Source: Paenibacillus sp. FSL R5-0912 (GTDB lineage: Bacteria > Bacillota > Bacilli > Paenibacillales > Paenibacillaceae). From it: a stretch of 64,000 nt of DNA. Below, in pieces: positions 9,541 through 18,825 of the stretch. A program made the translations under genes and the position numbers. The stretch is from positions 6,076,001 to 6,140,000 of the forward strand of contig NZ_CP009282.1 of NCBI RefSeq assembly GCF_000758605.1, read 5' to 3'. The notes beneath the pieces are model-generated. The model was given only the letters and a program-made list of their open reading frames with translations. It was not told the origin of the DNA and did not search any database. Position 1 is the stretch's first letter. The number at the start of each line of letters is the position of its first letter.

Positions 9541-9560
9541 TTGATATAATAAATATATCA
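9541..9560. promoter_or_regulatory. Putative operator of the GntR/LacI-type regulator
   Basis: The palindrome TGATATA (9542-9548), 5-base spacer, TATATCA (9554-9560) lies 21 bases upstream of the regulator start codon. The same half-sites recur at 8282-8289 and 8319-8337 before the importer genes, the pattern expected for one regulator's binding sites. Confidence 0.6.
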
Positions 9561-9633
9561 CAACATATTTTTTATTTCATCTCTATATCAAGGGGCTGAA
9601 TTTGCAAATTGGCCGGTCCCGAACTTTGCTTTC

Positions 9634-9694
9634 AAAATAAGCTCCCCCTCTGACACGGCGCTTCATCAGCCTGGTGCCATAGGGGGAGCTTATT
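9634..9694 (-). terminator. Terminator of the large SLH/EEP gene
   Basis: This is an inverted repeat of 14 bases, 9636-9649 (AATAAGCTCCCCCT) against 9681-9694, with a 31-base loop, located 23 bases after the stop codon of the minus-strand gene. The T-run that follows is short, so termination strength is uncertain. Confidence 0.55.
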
Positions 9695-9716
9695 CTTTGT
9701 CAGGATGCTTCGGCTT

Positions 9717-12700
9717 CTATTTCAGGCTTGTCAGCAAATTGTATAGAACCTGGACACTTTCGGCGCGGGTAAGCTGTTCTTGGGGGGAAAATTGCCCGTC
9801 GCCCCGGCCTTGGAGCAATCCTGCCGCGCCGGCGGCAGCGACTGAATCTTTGGCCCAGGCACTTATCTGATCCGCATCGGCAAACCCGCTTCCCGCCTGG
9901 CCTGAGAGCTGATAACCTGCTTTATATTCATAGGCTCGGACCAGCATGACGGCCATTTCCTGCCGGGTTACCGTACCCTCCGGTTCATATCTGCTGTCAC
10001 TGCGTCCGCTTATCAGTCCTGCTTGTGCAGCGGTCTCTACTGCCTCTGCATACCAGGATTCCTGCGGTACATCAGCAAATCTGACTGCGGCGCTGCTGCC
10101 AGAAGCCCGAGTTATCCCGAGCGACCGCACCAGCATAGCGGCAAACTCTGCACGGGTGAGAGCTTTCTGAGGCTCAAATTTGGCATCGTCAACGCCTTCG
10201 ATGACATGCTTCGCCGCCATTCTTGCAATGACGGTGCGGGCCCAGTGACTGCCGCCCACATCCTCGAAGCTGCGGGTATAGGCCAGCGCCGCATATTGTC
10301 CTTCCAGCAGGACTTCAGCGGTAATGCTCCCATTGCTCCACTGGCCTCCCGCATAAACTGGCTTGCCGCCAGCTAAGGCGGAATATACTCCGAGTAACTC
10401 AGGATCGGCAACGCCACCGGTCTTGAGGGTCAGCAGGGCCTTCCCGTTCTCCAATACAGAGGCCCCTGCAAACGGATCGCCGCTATGATCCGTAGCCTGC
10501 ACTTTGATACTGAACACTTCACTGGCTGCTGTCCACTGCACAGTTCCCGGGATACTTGCCCTCTCCACCGCCTGCTTCATCAATTCGGAATCGGCGGCTG
10601 TAGCCGTAATCCTGATTTGCGCTTCCTGTGCGCCTTCTCCGGCATCCGCCAGTAGCTTGCGCAGGGTTTGCCCGCTGAGCTCAAGGGTTAATTGTTCCTT
10701 CATCAGCTTCAGGGTGCCGCCTTCCTCTACAGCGTCAGCCACATCCGCCGGAAGCAGAAGTGTTTCCTTCTCCTTGCTCCATTGTACAGAGAAGCTTCCC
10801 GCTTTCTCTTGCTTCAGATCCCCACGGCTCAGTTGCTGAATCCCTGCAGGCTGTCGGGGCACAGGAGTAGGTGTAGGGGATACCGCAGGAGACTCGGTAT
10901 TCGGATGATCCTCACCGCCTGGATTATTCACAGGGGCGGCAACAATGACTGTGCGGATCACTTCGGCCGCCGCGTTGCCCGCCGTATCCTGCACATTATA
11001 ATGAACCTTGTAGGTTCCGGCCACTCCAGTGTTCACTGCAGCAATTAGCTCGTCAGCAGTGGTAATCGTGATCACCAGACGATCGGTAATATCTCCGTCC
11101 CGGTCATCCGCAGCAACGGCTCCGGCATCCATGTACACCGCGCCATTCTCCACCTCCACCGTTGCGCCGCCCAGCAGCGTTATCGCCGGCTTCACTGTAT
11201 CCGGTCCGGCGGTTGCTGCGATAATTACTGTCCGTACGACCTCATCAGCTGCATTTCCTTCCAGGTCGCTGACATTGTAATGAACGTTGTAGGTGGCTTC
11301 CGTAACAGTGCTGATTCCGTCCGCAGGAAGCCCGTTCCAGCTGTAGGCGGTGCTGATCCGGCCCGTTATATCTCCGTCCCGATCATCCGATGCAAGGGCT
11401 CCGGCATCGGAATACTCCAAGCCCACTTCCAGGATTACCGGATTATGCCCCCGCAGGGTAATCACTGGTTTGACCGTATCTTCGCCCTGTGAGGGGGGAT
11501 TCCCGATTTCTTCAAAGATCAGGTAATCGATATTTCCGACATAGGTTTTACTGGTGGAGAATGTCAGAATGAGATCATGTACGCCGGTAACAGATTGTTC
11601 TATGGTTCCTGTATACAGAAGATAAGTGTTATAGTTGTCTGGCGCATCGGGAGCCACCGCGGCTGTAAGATAGCCGATTTTGTGGGCATCGTCAACGGTA
11701 TCTGCATAGAGGGTGACCGTCCCTCCGCAGTTTGAGCTTTTCAGCGCCATATTCATCACAAAGCTCTGGATGCCATTGCTCCCGAAATCCACGGAGCCCA
11801 GGGTCATGCTGCTACTGTCAACCACATCGCCTATATAATTATAGCCATTGGTAAGATTGCCGGACAAACCCGTAGCCGCCGCAGCCGCTTTCTTGGCATT
11901 GGGCATTTTGTCCTTGCCGGGGGTGAAGCGGGAAGCCCATTCACCTTCGATATAGCTGAAAGCGGATATTTTATAATCGGTGGATAACACCGGCGTGGTA
12001 TAGCTGTCAAATAACTTATAGTTTGAATAAACGGAAGCCTGAACCGTAAAGTCCCCATATTTCAATACGGTAATCAAGCCGGTGGTTTCATTTATAGCCG
12101 CGATATCGGGACGGGACGATGACCATCGTATTGAATAATCAGCATCTGCCGGCAAGTAGGCGGCTTCTGCACTGAGGGTGTAGGTGTTCTTCTCCTGTGT
12201 GGCATTCAACAGGGTATCTGCCGCCAGCGGTTTACCGTCCAGCCGGAAGGCGAGTCCGGTCAGCTGTGTCAGATCCGCTTTGGCCACATACGGATGGAAG
12301 ACGAAATAATCCAGATTCCCCACATAGGTCTTCCCGGCGTTTGGTTTAAACACCAGCGTCACATGATGCGTGCCTGTAATCCGCTCGCTAAAGCTGCTTG
12401 TAAATTCCTTATAGACGCTCCAATCGGCAGCGGTCGGCGTTGTTGTAAGGGACCCGATTTTGCGGGCATTGGTCAGACTGCCGTCAGAATTGCCATCCAT
12501 GTAAATCTCAATAGTGCCTGTGGCGTTGCTTTCTTTCACTGCTGCCGAGAAAATGGCCGAATCCGCACCGGTTTCCCCAAACTGGACATTGGAGTAAAAT
12601 GCCCATGACCCGGCGAGGGAGCCGCCCAAATTATCACCTTCTGCATGAACAAGTGAATAGCTGTCATATTCGCCCGCTTCAATTCTGGCATAGGCATCCT

Positions 12701-14630
12701 TGGGCTCGTTGCCGACTCTCTTGTCATAGATGCCGGGCGATGCATAAAAAAGATCCAGTACATCGGACGCGGCGGCAACCGTCTGGCCCTCAGCATATTT
12801 GAATTTGAATAACTGGCTTGACGTCAAATCTTTCGTGGAGATCGATTTATAGGAAGATACCGAAACGGCCGGACCGTCAAACGATGAATTTGTTGACTTT
12901 TTCGTCCATCCGTAAGGCTGTCCCTGGTTATCCTTGGCATAACCGATCCGCATTCCCCTGTCCTTATTCGCCCCCATAGTGAAGACTGCTGTCTGATTAG
13001 GGTCAGCGGCAGAGACGGAGTACCCCTTAAACACTTGTGAAGCTCCGAAAATAATGATGTTCTCCTCTGTAAGGCTGGTATGATAATGCGCATTAAAATC
13101 TGCGACGGTCGGTTCCGTGGAAAACACACCATTCGTATTATACGTAAACCAAAAAACAACGGAGCCGCCTGGCCGGATGACCCGGTTCCCGGTTAATTCC
13201 AGCCTGCCTTCCCAGCTAACCGAAGCATCTGCTCCGATATTTCCCCACAGGAAGGCGTAATCATCCGTTGACATGGACTTGGTGCCGGCATTTGTGACTT
13301 CAAAGTATTTGTATCCTGGACTGGCATTGGGGAAAATCTCCGAGATGACCGGGTTGGCCTCACCGGATTCTTTATAAATGTTCAGGATGTAGGTTGTCGT
13401 GCGTCCGGCGGAATCCATTACATACAGGGAAACGGAGTTATTCGCTTCCGTCATATTGAAACTCAATTGACTTTGTCCCCCGGCTCCTGCAGAAACCGGA
13501 TAAGGCGAGTTATTGATGCTTGCGGTAACGGTATACCCGGCGTTGTGCTTCAGCTCAAAGGACAGATTGCTGTCCGGTAAAAACAGGTTATAGGAAAAGC
13601 GGTTGTCTGAAAACTCCGGAACCGCCGTATCATTCACTTCAATGGCGTCTAATTTCGGCATTTGATTCAGCGACAGCTCTGCGTATACCGCCGAATGATC
13701 GGAAAGATACGGATTCTTGAGGATGTCATGCTTATACACGCCGATGTTTCCCGCTGAGATAAAGATATGGTCAATGACGTCTTTGGTCTCCCCGTTATAG
13801 TTTTCACCGAAGCCTGCAGAGCTGGGAAGTGTCGAATAGTGATTCGTCACATATTTGGCATTCACATACCCGTTGTCTCCGCTCGCAAGATATTTATAAG
13901 CTTCCGATTGCTCCGTTGCGTTGATGTCTCCCGTCAAGACGGCAGGCGCATGATATCGTAACGCGAGTTCGTTGGCCATTTTTGCGACCTGAATGGAACA
14001 AAGCCGCTGGATATAATCTGAGCTTTGGTGGTCGTAATGGGAATTTATATGAATGTATGCGATTTCATTTGTTCCTTTATATTTTAAAATAGCGTATGAC
14101 ATAACGCGGGAATTGGACATTCCTTTGTATAGCAGTCTGCCCTCTGCGTCCTGAATATCCATATACTTGGACGTTTTTACATTTGGCGTATCCGAGAACC
14201 AGTATCCTCCGGTTTTTTCAATATCATATAGATCGCTTCTGTAAAGAATGGGCGAATACTCGCTGTAGCCGCTTGTTAAATCGGTTATGCCGTCTTCAGC
14301 CTTATTTCCGGTAACTGCATAGGTCACCCCATTCTGATATCCATAAGTGCTCACGCTGTTATTCAGGTAATTCAACCAATCCTGGGTGACCTCATTCAAG
14401 CCCATGGAATCAGACTGCTTCCCGTCGATCAGAGCCGTAAGCATCTGTCCCCGGGTTTGTCCATTGTGTTCCCGTTCAATCGGCTGGTTCAGGCTCGTCA
14501 GCACATTGAAACTCATAATCTTCAATCTGGCATCAACCGTTTCTGCGCTTACACGCTTTATATTTATGCCGGAAAACATAGAAACCATCATAACAACCAT
14601 AAGTACACAGGAAATTGCTTTCCTTTTCAC
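9717..14630 (-). CDS. Giant SLH-anchored EEP-domain surface protein
   Basis: The protein is 1637 residues from a GTG at 14630, seven bases after GAGGAG. An in-frame ATG at 14702 is less likely because the extension would run into a transcription terminator. Domains in order: signal peptide (1-30); endonuclease/exonuclease/phosphatase (EEP) domain (about 33-325, with FNVLTS, TGDINATE, DHIFIS and SDHSAVYAEL); cadherin-like sandwich (335-420); lamin-tail-like domain (425-545); two modules resembling CBM6/35 (about 655-780 and 890-1037); a bacterial Ig-like piece between them; two DUF5011-type repeats (1045-1140, 1143-1235) with the (S/A)DDRDGDIT motif; a Pro-rich linker; and three SLH domains in the last 180 residues. 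SLH domains bind cell-wall polysaccharide, so the phosphodiesterase is displayed on the surface. Two other EEP proteins lie nearby. The substrate is unknown: nucleic acid, or a phosphodiester-bearing glycan given the mannosidase neighbours. Confidence 0.88.
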   Translation of the reverse strand: MKRKAISCVLMVVMMVSMFSGINIKRVSAETVDARLKIMSFNVLTSLNQPIEREHNGQTRGQMLTALIDGKQSDSMGLNEVTQDWLNYLNNSVSTYGYQNGVTYAVTGNKAEDGITDLTSGYSEYSPILYRSDLYDIEKTGGYWFSDTPNVKTSKYMDIQDAEGRLLYKGMSNSRVMSYAILKYKGTNEIAYIHINSHYDHQSSDYIQRLCSIQVAKMANELALRYHAPAVLTGDINATEQSEAYKYLASGDNGYVNAKYVTNHYSTLPSSAGFGENYNGETKDVIDHIFISAGNIGVYKHDILKNPYLSDHSAVYAELSLNQMPKLDAIEVNDTAVPEFSDNRFSYNLFLPDSNLSFELKHNAGYTVTASINNSPYPVSAGAGGQSQLSFNMTEANNSVSLYVMDSAGRTTTYILNIYKESGEANPVISEIFPNASPGYKYFEVTNAGTKSMSTDDYAFLWGNIGADASVSWEGRLELTGNRVIRPGGSVVFWFTYNTNGVFSTEPTVADFNAHYHTSLTEENIIIFGASQVFKGYSVSAADPNQTAVFTMGANKDRGMRIGYAKDNQGQPYGWTKKSTNSSFDGPAVSVSSYKSISTKDLTSSQLFKFKYAEGQTVAAASDVLDLFYASPGIYDKRVGNEPKDAYARIEAGEYDSYSLVHAEGDNLGGSLAGSWAFYSNVQFGETGADSAIFSAAVKESNATGTIEIYMDGNSDGSLTNARKIGSLTTTPTAADWSVYKEFTSSFSERITGTHHVTLVFKPNAGKTYVGNLDYFVFHPYVAKADLTQLTGLAFRLDGKPLAADTLLNATQEKNTYTLSAEAAYLPADADYSIRWSSSRPDIAAINETTGLITVLKYGDFTVQASVYSNYKLFDSYTTPVLSTDYKISAFSYIEGEWASRFTPGKDKMPNAKKAAAAATGLSGNLTNGYNYIGDVVDSSSMTLGSVDFGSNGIQSFVMNMALKSSNCGGTVTLYADTVDDAHKIGYLTAAVAPDAPDNYNTYLLYTGTIEQSVTGVHDLILTFSTSKTYVGNIDYLIFEEIGNPPSQGEDTVKPVITLRGHNPVILEVGLEYSDAGALASDDRDGDITGRISTAYSWNGLPADGISTVTEATYNVHYNVSDLEGNAADEVVRTVIIAATAGPDTVKPAITLLGGATVEVENGAVYMDAGAVAADDRDGDITDRLVITITTADELIAAVNTGVAGTYKVHYNVQDTAGNAAAEVIRTVIVAAPVNNPGGEDHPNTESPAVSPTPTPVPRQPAGIQQLSRGDLKQEKAGSFSVQWSKEKETLLLPADVADAVEEGGTLKLMKEQLTLELSGQTLRKLLADAGEGAQEAQIRITATAADSELMKQAVERASIPGTVQWTAASEVFSIKVQATDHSGDPFAGASVLENGKALLTLKTGGVADPELLGVYSALAGGKPVYAGGQWSNGSITAEVLLEGQYAALAYTRSFEDVGGSHWARTVIARMAAKHVIEGVDDAKFEPQKALTRAEFAAMLVRSLGITRASGSSAAVRFADVPQESWYAEAVETAAQAGLISGRSDSRYEPEGTVTRQEMAVMLVRAYEYKAGYQLSGQAGSGFADADQISAWAKDSVAAAGAAGLLQGRGDGQFSPQEQLTRAESVQVLYNLLTSLK

Positions 14631-14690
14631 ATTCACTCCTCCTCGTATTAAACTCAGCATAGACAGAACTCCCGTAAACCGCCTATTTGT

Positions 14691-14729
14691 AAAAACCGGC
14701 AACTCTCCACTTAAATGAGAAATTGCCGG
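14691..14729 (-). terminator. Terminator of the second importer operon
   Basis: The minus strand reads CCGGCAA...TTGCCGG (14723-14729 against 14696-14702) followed by TTTTTAC. It sits 25 bases after the HAD gene stop codon and ends the run that begins at about 20681. Confidence 0.75.
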
Positions 14730-14753
14730 CTGTTGTTATTCAGATGAATTTAT

Positions 14754-15515
14754 TTATTCCCCCAGCAGATAATTGCGTATTGCCTGGGCTACACCATCTT
14801 CTTCATTGGTTCCCGTAACGGCTTTGGCTGCCTGCTTCACCGCCTCCTGGGCGTTGCCCATGGCAATGCCCAGACCGACGGAGCGGAGCATCTTCAGATC
14901 ATTCAGACTGTCCCCGCAGGCGGCAACTTCCTCCATCCCGATTCCCAGCAGCCTGCAGACCTCACGGATTCCGCTTGCCTTGTTAATCCCTAACGGATTA
15001 ATCTCAATATTGCGAGGGCTGGAATTGGTAAGCTCGTACCGGCCCGTGGCGTCTAGAATCCGGTGGATCTGCTGCAGACAGGCCGGATCATCGGAGTGCA
15101 TTCCGAATTTGAGCCATGGATCATCTTCAGGCCGCAGGATCTGCCCGGGCCAATTCTGCGCAGTGAATACTTCATTTACAGTATAGGCCCAATACCGGCA
15201 ATTGCTCTCCAGCGCCAGCGCGTACAGCTCCTGAACCCAGTTATCCTCCAGCGTATGGCGGACCAGCAGGCTGCCGGGAGCCCGCCACACCTCACTTCCG
15301 TTGACGGCAACGAGCGGAGAACGCAGACCGAGCTTTTCGACATAAGGCGCAATACTCTGCACCTCGCGGCCGGTGGCAAACATCACGGAAATCCCTTGTT
15401 CAATCGCCCGGTGTATCCACTTGCGGTTCTCTGCGGATATCTCGTGGTTCCTGTTCAGTACCGTCCCGTCCATGTCCAGTGCGAGCAGCTTATATTTCAT
15501 TCCTTCATTCCTCAC
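14754..15515 (-). CDS. Cof-type HAD-family phosphatase
   Basis: This 253-residue cytoplasmic hydrolase of the HAD superfamily, Cof subclass, has motif I DMDGTVLNRN (about residues 15-24; both Asp present), motif II in FATGRE, and motif IV GDSLNDLKML with a Cof-type cap in between. Members dephosphorylate sugar phosphates and other small metabolites. A GTG at 15515 overlaps the stop of the MgtC-like gene by 4 bases; an internal ATG at 15500 is an alternative start. It is the last gene of the second importer operon, just before a strong terminator. A role on mannose phosphate or a related sugar phosphate is conceivable but only inferred from position. Confidence 0.88.
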   Translation of the reverse strand: MRNEGMKYKLLALDMDGTVLNRNHEISAENRKWIHRAIEQGISVMFATGREVQSIAPYVEKLGLRSPLVAVNGSEVWRAPGSLLVRHTLEDNWVQELYALALESNCRYWAYTVNEVFTAQNWPGQILRPEDDPWLKFGMHSDDPACLQQIHRILDATGRYELTNSSPRNIEINPLGINKASGIREVCRLLGIGMEEVAACGDSLNDLKMLRSVGLGIAMGNAQEAVKQAAKAVTGTNEEDGVAQAIRNYLLGE

Positions 15516-16210
15516 ATTCCGATTTCCATTTGCTGTATTCCTACGTCACGGTTAAGCGACATGGTGGATATCTTCTGCTTCATATCCGAATGCTTGCTGG
15601 ATAGGACAAAATGCATCCTTACTGCGCCGCCTTCCAGCATATCCATCTTGAAGGACTTCACCTTGATGCCCTCATCGCGGAAGAAGTTTAAAAAGATCCC
15701 GGGATCGCCTTCCTTCGCCACCGTTACCGTATACACTGCTGTCTTGCTGGACGGACGGATACGCTTCTCTACCCACTGGAGCACAAACAGACAGACCAGC
15801 ACCGAAACGAAGGTGAGGATAGCCCCGTAATAGAAGCCGGCGCCAATGGCAATACCCATTGCGGCGACTACCCAGAGCGACGCGGCTGTCGTCAATCCGG
15901 AAATTGTATTCCCGGTACGCAGAATCGTTCCGGCTCCAAGGAAGCCGATACCGCTGATAATTTGTGCCGCCAGCCGGGCCGGGTCCAGCCGGACATTAGG
16001 TTCCCCGGCAAATTGGCTGAAGCCGTAAATCGAGGTGAGCGTAATCAACGCCGAGCCCAGGCAGACCAGAATATGGGTGCGGAATCCGGCGTGATGCTGG
16101 CCCCGCTCTCTTTCCAGTCCAACGAATCCACCGATCAGGAGAGCGAGGGCGATCCGGAGGCTGATATCCATATAGCCAATATGCCACACAGCCGGATTGG
16201 CAGTCATCAT
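15512..16210 (-). CDS. MgtC/SapB-family membrane protein
   Basis: This 232-residue membrane protein has four to five predicted helices in its first 150 residues and a soluble C-terminal domain of about 75 residues. The conserved motif GGFVGLERERGQHHAGFRTH (about residues 23-42) and SGIGFLGAGTI are diagnostic of the MgtC/SapB family. Members of this family have been tied to magnesium limitation and to inhibition of the F-type ATPase, but many are of unknown role. It lies 12 bases after the DUF1861 gene and overlaps the HAD gene by 4 bases, so it appears to be transcribed with the sugar importer. The start at 16210 has an AAAGGGA site. Confidence 0.88.
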   Translation of the reverse strand: MMTANPAVWHIGYMDISLRIALALLIGGFVGLERERGQHHAGFRTHILVCLGSALITLTSIYGFSQFAGEPNVRLDPARLAAQIISGIGFLGAGTILRTGNTISGLTTAASLWVVAAMGIAIGAGFYYGAILTFVSVLVCLFVLQWVEKRIRPSSKTAVYTVTVAKEGDPGIFLNFFRDEGIKVKSFKMDMLEGGAVRMHFVLSSKHSDMKQKISTMSLNRDVGIQQMEIGM

Positions 16211-16222
16211 CGCTTCATCCCT

Positions 16223-17173
16223 TTACACAATCCGGCCATATCCTGCGAATGGGTAGTCAATCGTAATCCGGCCCGCTTCGCAGTCGCCCACACCGCTGTA
16301 CAGATCAGCCTTGCCGTCCGGCCGCATCACAATGCCGGCGGTGAAGGCACAATCAACCAGATGCGGTGTCTTGGCCGGTCCCGGGGGATAGCAGGTACGG
16401 CTGCCGATCAGATGAAGGCCCTCCGCTGTGCGGGTTTCCGGATCAAAGACAAAAGCCATGTTAAGATAGACCTTTACTTCGCCGCCGCTTGCATCCTTAT
16501 CCCGGTAACAGTTATGGCCGATAATACCGATCCTTCCACTGTCAAGCAAGTAAGCCTGATTGACCCCGCCCCACTCGCCTTCGCCGAAGATGCCCGCGAT
16601 ATAAGGAGCTTGCTCAATTGTCTCTGCCGTAAGCTGATCGAGGCTGTCAATCACGGTAAAGCCGATCATGGATTCACTTCCATATTTGCCGCGCGTTTCT
16701 GCGCCGCGCGGACGGGAGAAGACACCTATTCTGCCATCCTGCAGTTCGACCAGACGGATATCCTTCATTTTATTGGGGCCTGAAGTGAAATAATACAAAT
16801 CATGAAGATCCGTTCCTCTGTGGAAATATCCGAAATAGGTCTTCACCTTCCCCCCATCACGCTGGACATGAGTGCCGCCCATAACGATTTCGCCGCCGAT
16901 CAGACTGACATAAGGGTCCTCCAGCGTATAGATCATGCTGCCCTGCACGAGAGTCCATTCATCCTGTCCGGTCTCCTCGAAGAGGCGGACCCAGGAGCGC
17001 GCCCATTCATCGCGCCGCTCGACCCGTCCGAACAGATAACGTTTGCCATCGCGTTCAAAGGGGATGGAAATGTTGTATACATCGAATCCCTCCACCCCGT
17101 GAAAACTCAGGATGGCACGGTCATAAATATGTTTGGTTTCCTCAAATTGAATTCTCTGCTCCAGTAAAGTCAT
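16223..17173 (-). CDS. DUF1861 family protein (GH130-like five-bladed propeller)
   Basis: This 316-residue cytoplasmic protein has no signal peptide. The sequence fits DUF1861, a family I place with the five-bladed beta-propellers related to GH43, GH62 and GH130. It shows repeated blade-like strands and conserved GGTHVQ, FSRPRG, GEGEWGGVNQAYLL and GVGDCEAGR segments. GH130 members are mannoside phosphorylases or mannosidases, so placement between an importer and several alpha-mannosidases suggests action on mannosides, but no activity can be assigned from sequence. It follows the binding-protein gene by 30 bases and precedes the MgtC-like gene by 12. Confidence 0.75.
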   Translation of the reverse strand: MTLLEQRIQFEETKHIYDRAILSFHGVEGFDVYNISIPFERDGKRYLFGRVERRDEWARSWVRLFEETGQDEWTLVQGSMIYTLEDPYVSLIGGEIVMGGTHVQRDGGKVKTYFGYFHRGTDLHDLYYFTSGPNKMKDIRLVELQDGRIGVFSRPRGAETRGKYGSESMIGFTVIDSLDQLTAETIEQAPYIAGIFGEGEWGGVNQAYLLDSGRIGIIGHNCYRDKDASGGEVKVYLNMAFVFDPETRTAEGLHLIGSRTCYPPGPAKTPHLVDCAFTAGIVMRPDGKADLYSGVGDCEAGRITIDYPFAGYGRIV

Positions 17174-17203
17174 ATGCTCACTCCTATTCTTTTGTCTTTT
17201 CGA

Positions 17204-18775
17204 TTATTTTCCCTGATTGGCCTGATATTCCTTGAACTGGCGCTGATATTCAGCAACAACCTTATCCAGTCCCGCTTTTTTCATTTTGTCGAGCGCCGCG
17301 GGGAATGCCTTGTCATACTCCTGTACCCCCATATAAATCGGCGTGATGCTGGCAGCCGCTTCTGATGCAATGTTGGTGTATTCTGTTCTTACATTGGTTG
17401 GATCAAAGGCAAAGTTTGCCGCAATGCTGTTAATCGCCTTCGGATTCGCTTCGAACAGCACCTTGTTGTTCTCGGGAATACTGTTTTCCAGATCAAAGCG
17501 CATGAAGCTTACATTGCCACTCTGGGATTCCGATCCCTTGTAACCGGGTTTATTGTTGTTGTCCGGGTCATTAATGGCTTTCATGCCCTTATCGCCGTCC
17601 TTGGTATAATGCTTGCCTTCGATTCCGTATTGGACGAGATCGTAATTCTCCTGGCTGGCCAGCATCCAGTTCATGAATTTGACCGCTTCCTCGGGATGTT
17701 TGCTGTTAACCGGAACCGCATTGCCGTTCTTGAAGGTGAGCGGCCGCAAGTATTCTTTTTCGGGATTGAAGAAAACTACGCCGATATCGTCGACCGTCGC
17801 TTCCGGATTGTTCTTCTGCAGCGAACTCAGGCTTCCGGCCGTACCGAAATTGACAAACCAGTCACCACTATCGATCTGGGCTTTGAGCTGCTCCCCCTTC
17901 AGGACGAGAATATCAGGACTTGTCAGACCCTTGGTGTACATTTGGCGCATAAATGCCGCGTCCTTCTTAAACTCTTCCGTTTCGATCCAGGATTTCACCT
18001 CGCCGTTCTGATTTACATAGAAAAATTTGTCTTTGACGGTGAATGGAAAAGTGTCGTACATGCGATGTAGAACCGTGGTATGCAGGCTCACCGGATCGAA
18101 GTCCGCTTTATTTGAGAAATAGGGCTTGTTGCCGCCCTTCCAGTTCTTCATCACCGTTTCCCACGCACTGATCAGCTCATCCGGAGTGGTTGGCTCCTTC
18201 AGATTGTTCGCCCGGAGAATATCCCGGCGGATGTTGAACTCGCCTTCGCTCGCCATTTCCACCCAATAGGACGGAACGGCGTAATATTTGCCGTCAATTT
18301 TGGCACCATCGAAAATATCTTCAGGGATGTATTTTTTCAAATTCTGACCGTACTGCTCAATCGCTCCGCTAATATCGGCCAACGCCCCGCGGTTGTAGTA
18401 GCTGGAGAACGGCGTGCGGTCCTGCATGATATGGAACAGGTCGAAATCCTCACCCGTGGAGAGCATCAGATTAAGCTTCTGGTCCCAGGCATCACTTGGA
18501 ATGTAGGTTTTCTCAACCTCTACACCCACGCCATCCGCAGCCAGCTTCTCGTTGATCTTCTGGAAAACTTCCTTGTAATCCTTCGGTTCTGTGCCGGGTA
18601 CTACGTATTTGATCTTGACCGGCTCAGTCTTTTTCTCTTTACCGGCTGATTGCGTGGCGGCAGCACTCTCTTTGCCTCCTTCATTCACGGTATTGCCGGA
18701 ATTCTTGCTTCCGCATCCGGCAAGCGCGGTAACTGCAAGCATGGCTGCAAGCGCCAGAGTAAAGCTCTTTTTCAT
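17204..18775 (-). CDS. Extracellular solute-binding lipoprotein (LplA/YtcQ-like)
   Basis: This 523-residue lipoprotein has lipobox LAGC with the modified cysteine at residue 21 and a charged Ser/Lys-rich linker to about residue 50. Its length, and the segments LMLSTGEDFDLFH and FMNWMLASQENYDLVQYGIEG, are typical of the large LplA-type binding proteins that partner LplB/LplC permeases in Paenibacillus and Bacillus. It captures substrate for the permeases encoded directly upstream at 20681-18826. Distinct size and sequence from the binding protein at 6890-8239 show the locus has two independent importers, probably for different oligosaccharides. Confidence 0.92.
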   Translation of the reverse strand: MKKSFTLALAAMLAVTALAGCGSKNSGNTVNEGGKESAAATQSAGKEKKTEPVKIKYVVPGTEPKDYKEVFQKINEKLAADGVGVEVEKTYIPSDAWDQKLNLMLSTGEDFDLFHIMQDRTPFSSYYNRGALADISGAIEQYGQNLKKYIPEDIFDGAKIDGKYYAVPSYWVEMASEGEFNIRRDILRANNLKEPTTPDELISAWETVMKNWKGGNKPYFSNKADFDPVSLHTTVLHRMYDTFPFTVKDKFFYVNQNGEVKSWIETEEFKKDAAFMRQMYTKGLTSPDILVLKGEQLKAQIDSGDWFVNFGTAGSLSSLQKNNPEATVDDIGVVFFNPEKEYLRPLTFKNGNAVPVNSKHPEEAVKFMNWMLASQENYDLVQYGIEGKHYTKDGDKGMKAINDPDNNNKPGYKGSESQSGNVSFMRFDLENSIPENNKVLFEANPKAINSIAANFAFDPTNVRTEYTNIASEAAASITPIYMGVQEYDKAFPAALDKMKKAGLDKVVAEYQRQFKEYQANQGK

Positions 18776-18825
18776 AAGAAATCGACTCCCTTATAATTTT
18801 GTATATAAACCCCGAAGGGATTATA

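Noticed and set aside
14631..14702. Upstream extension of the giant EEP protein to an ATG at 14702
   Set aside because: The extension overlaps the terminator of the preceding operon and lacks a ribosome site; GTG at 14630 has GAGGAG at good distance and begins a signal peptide.
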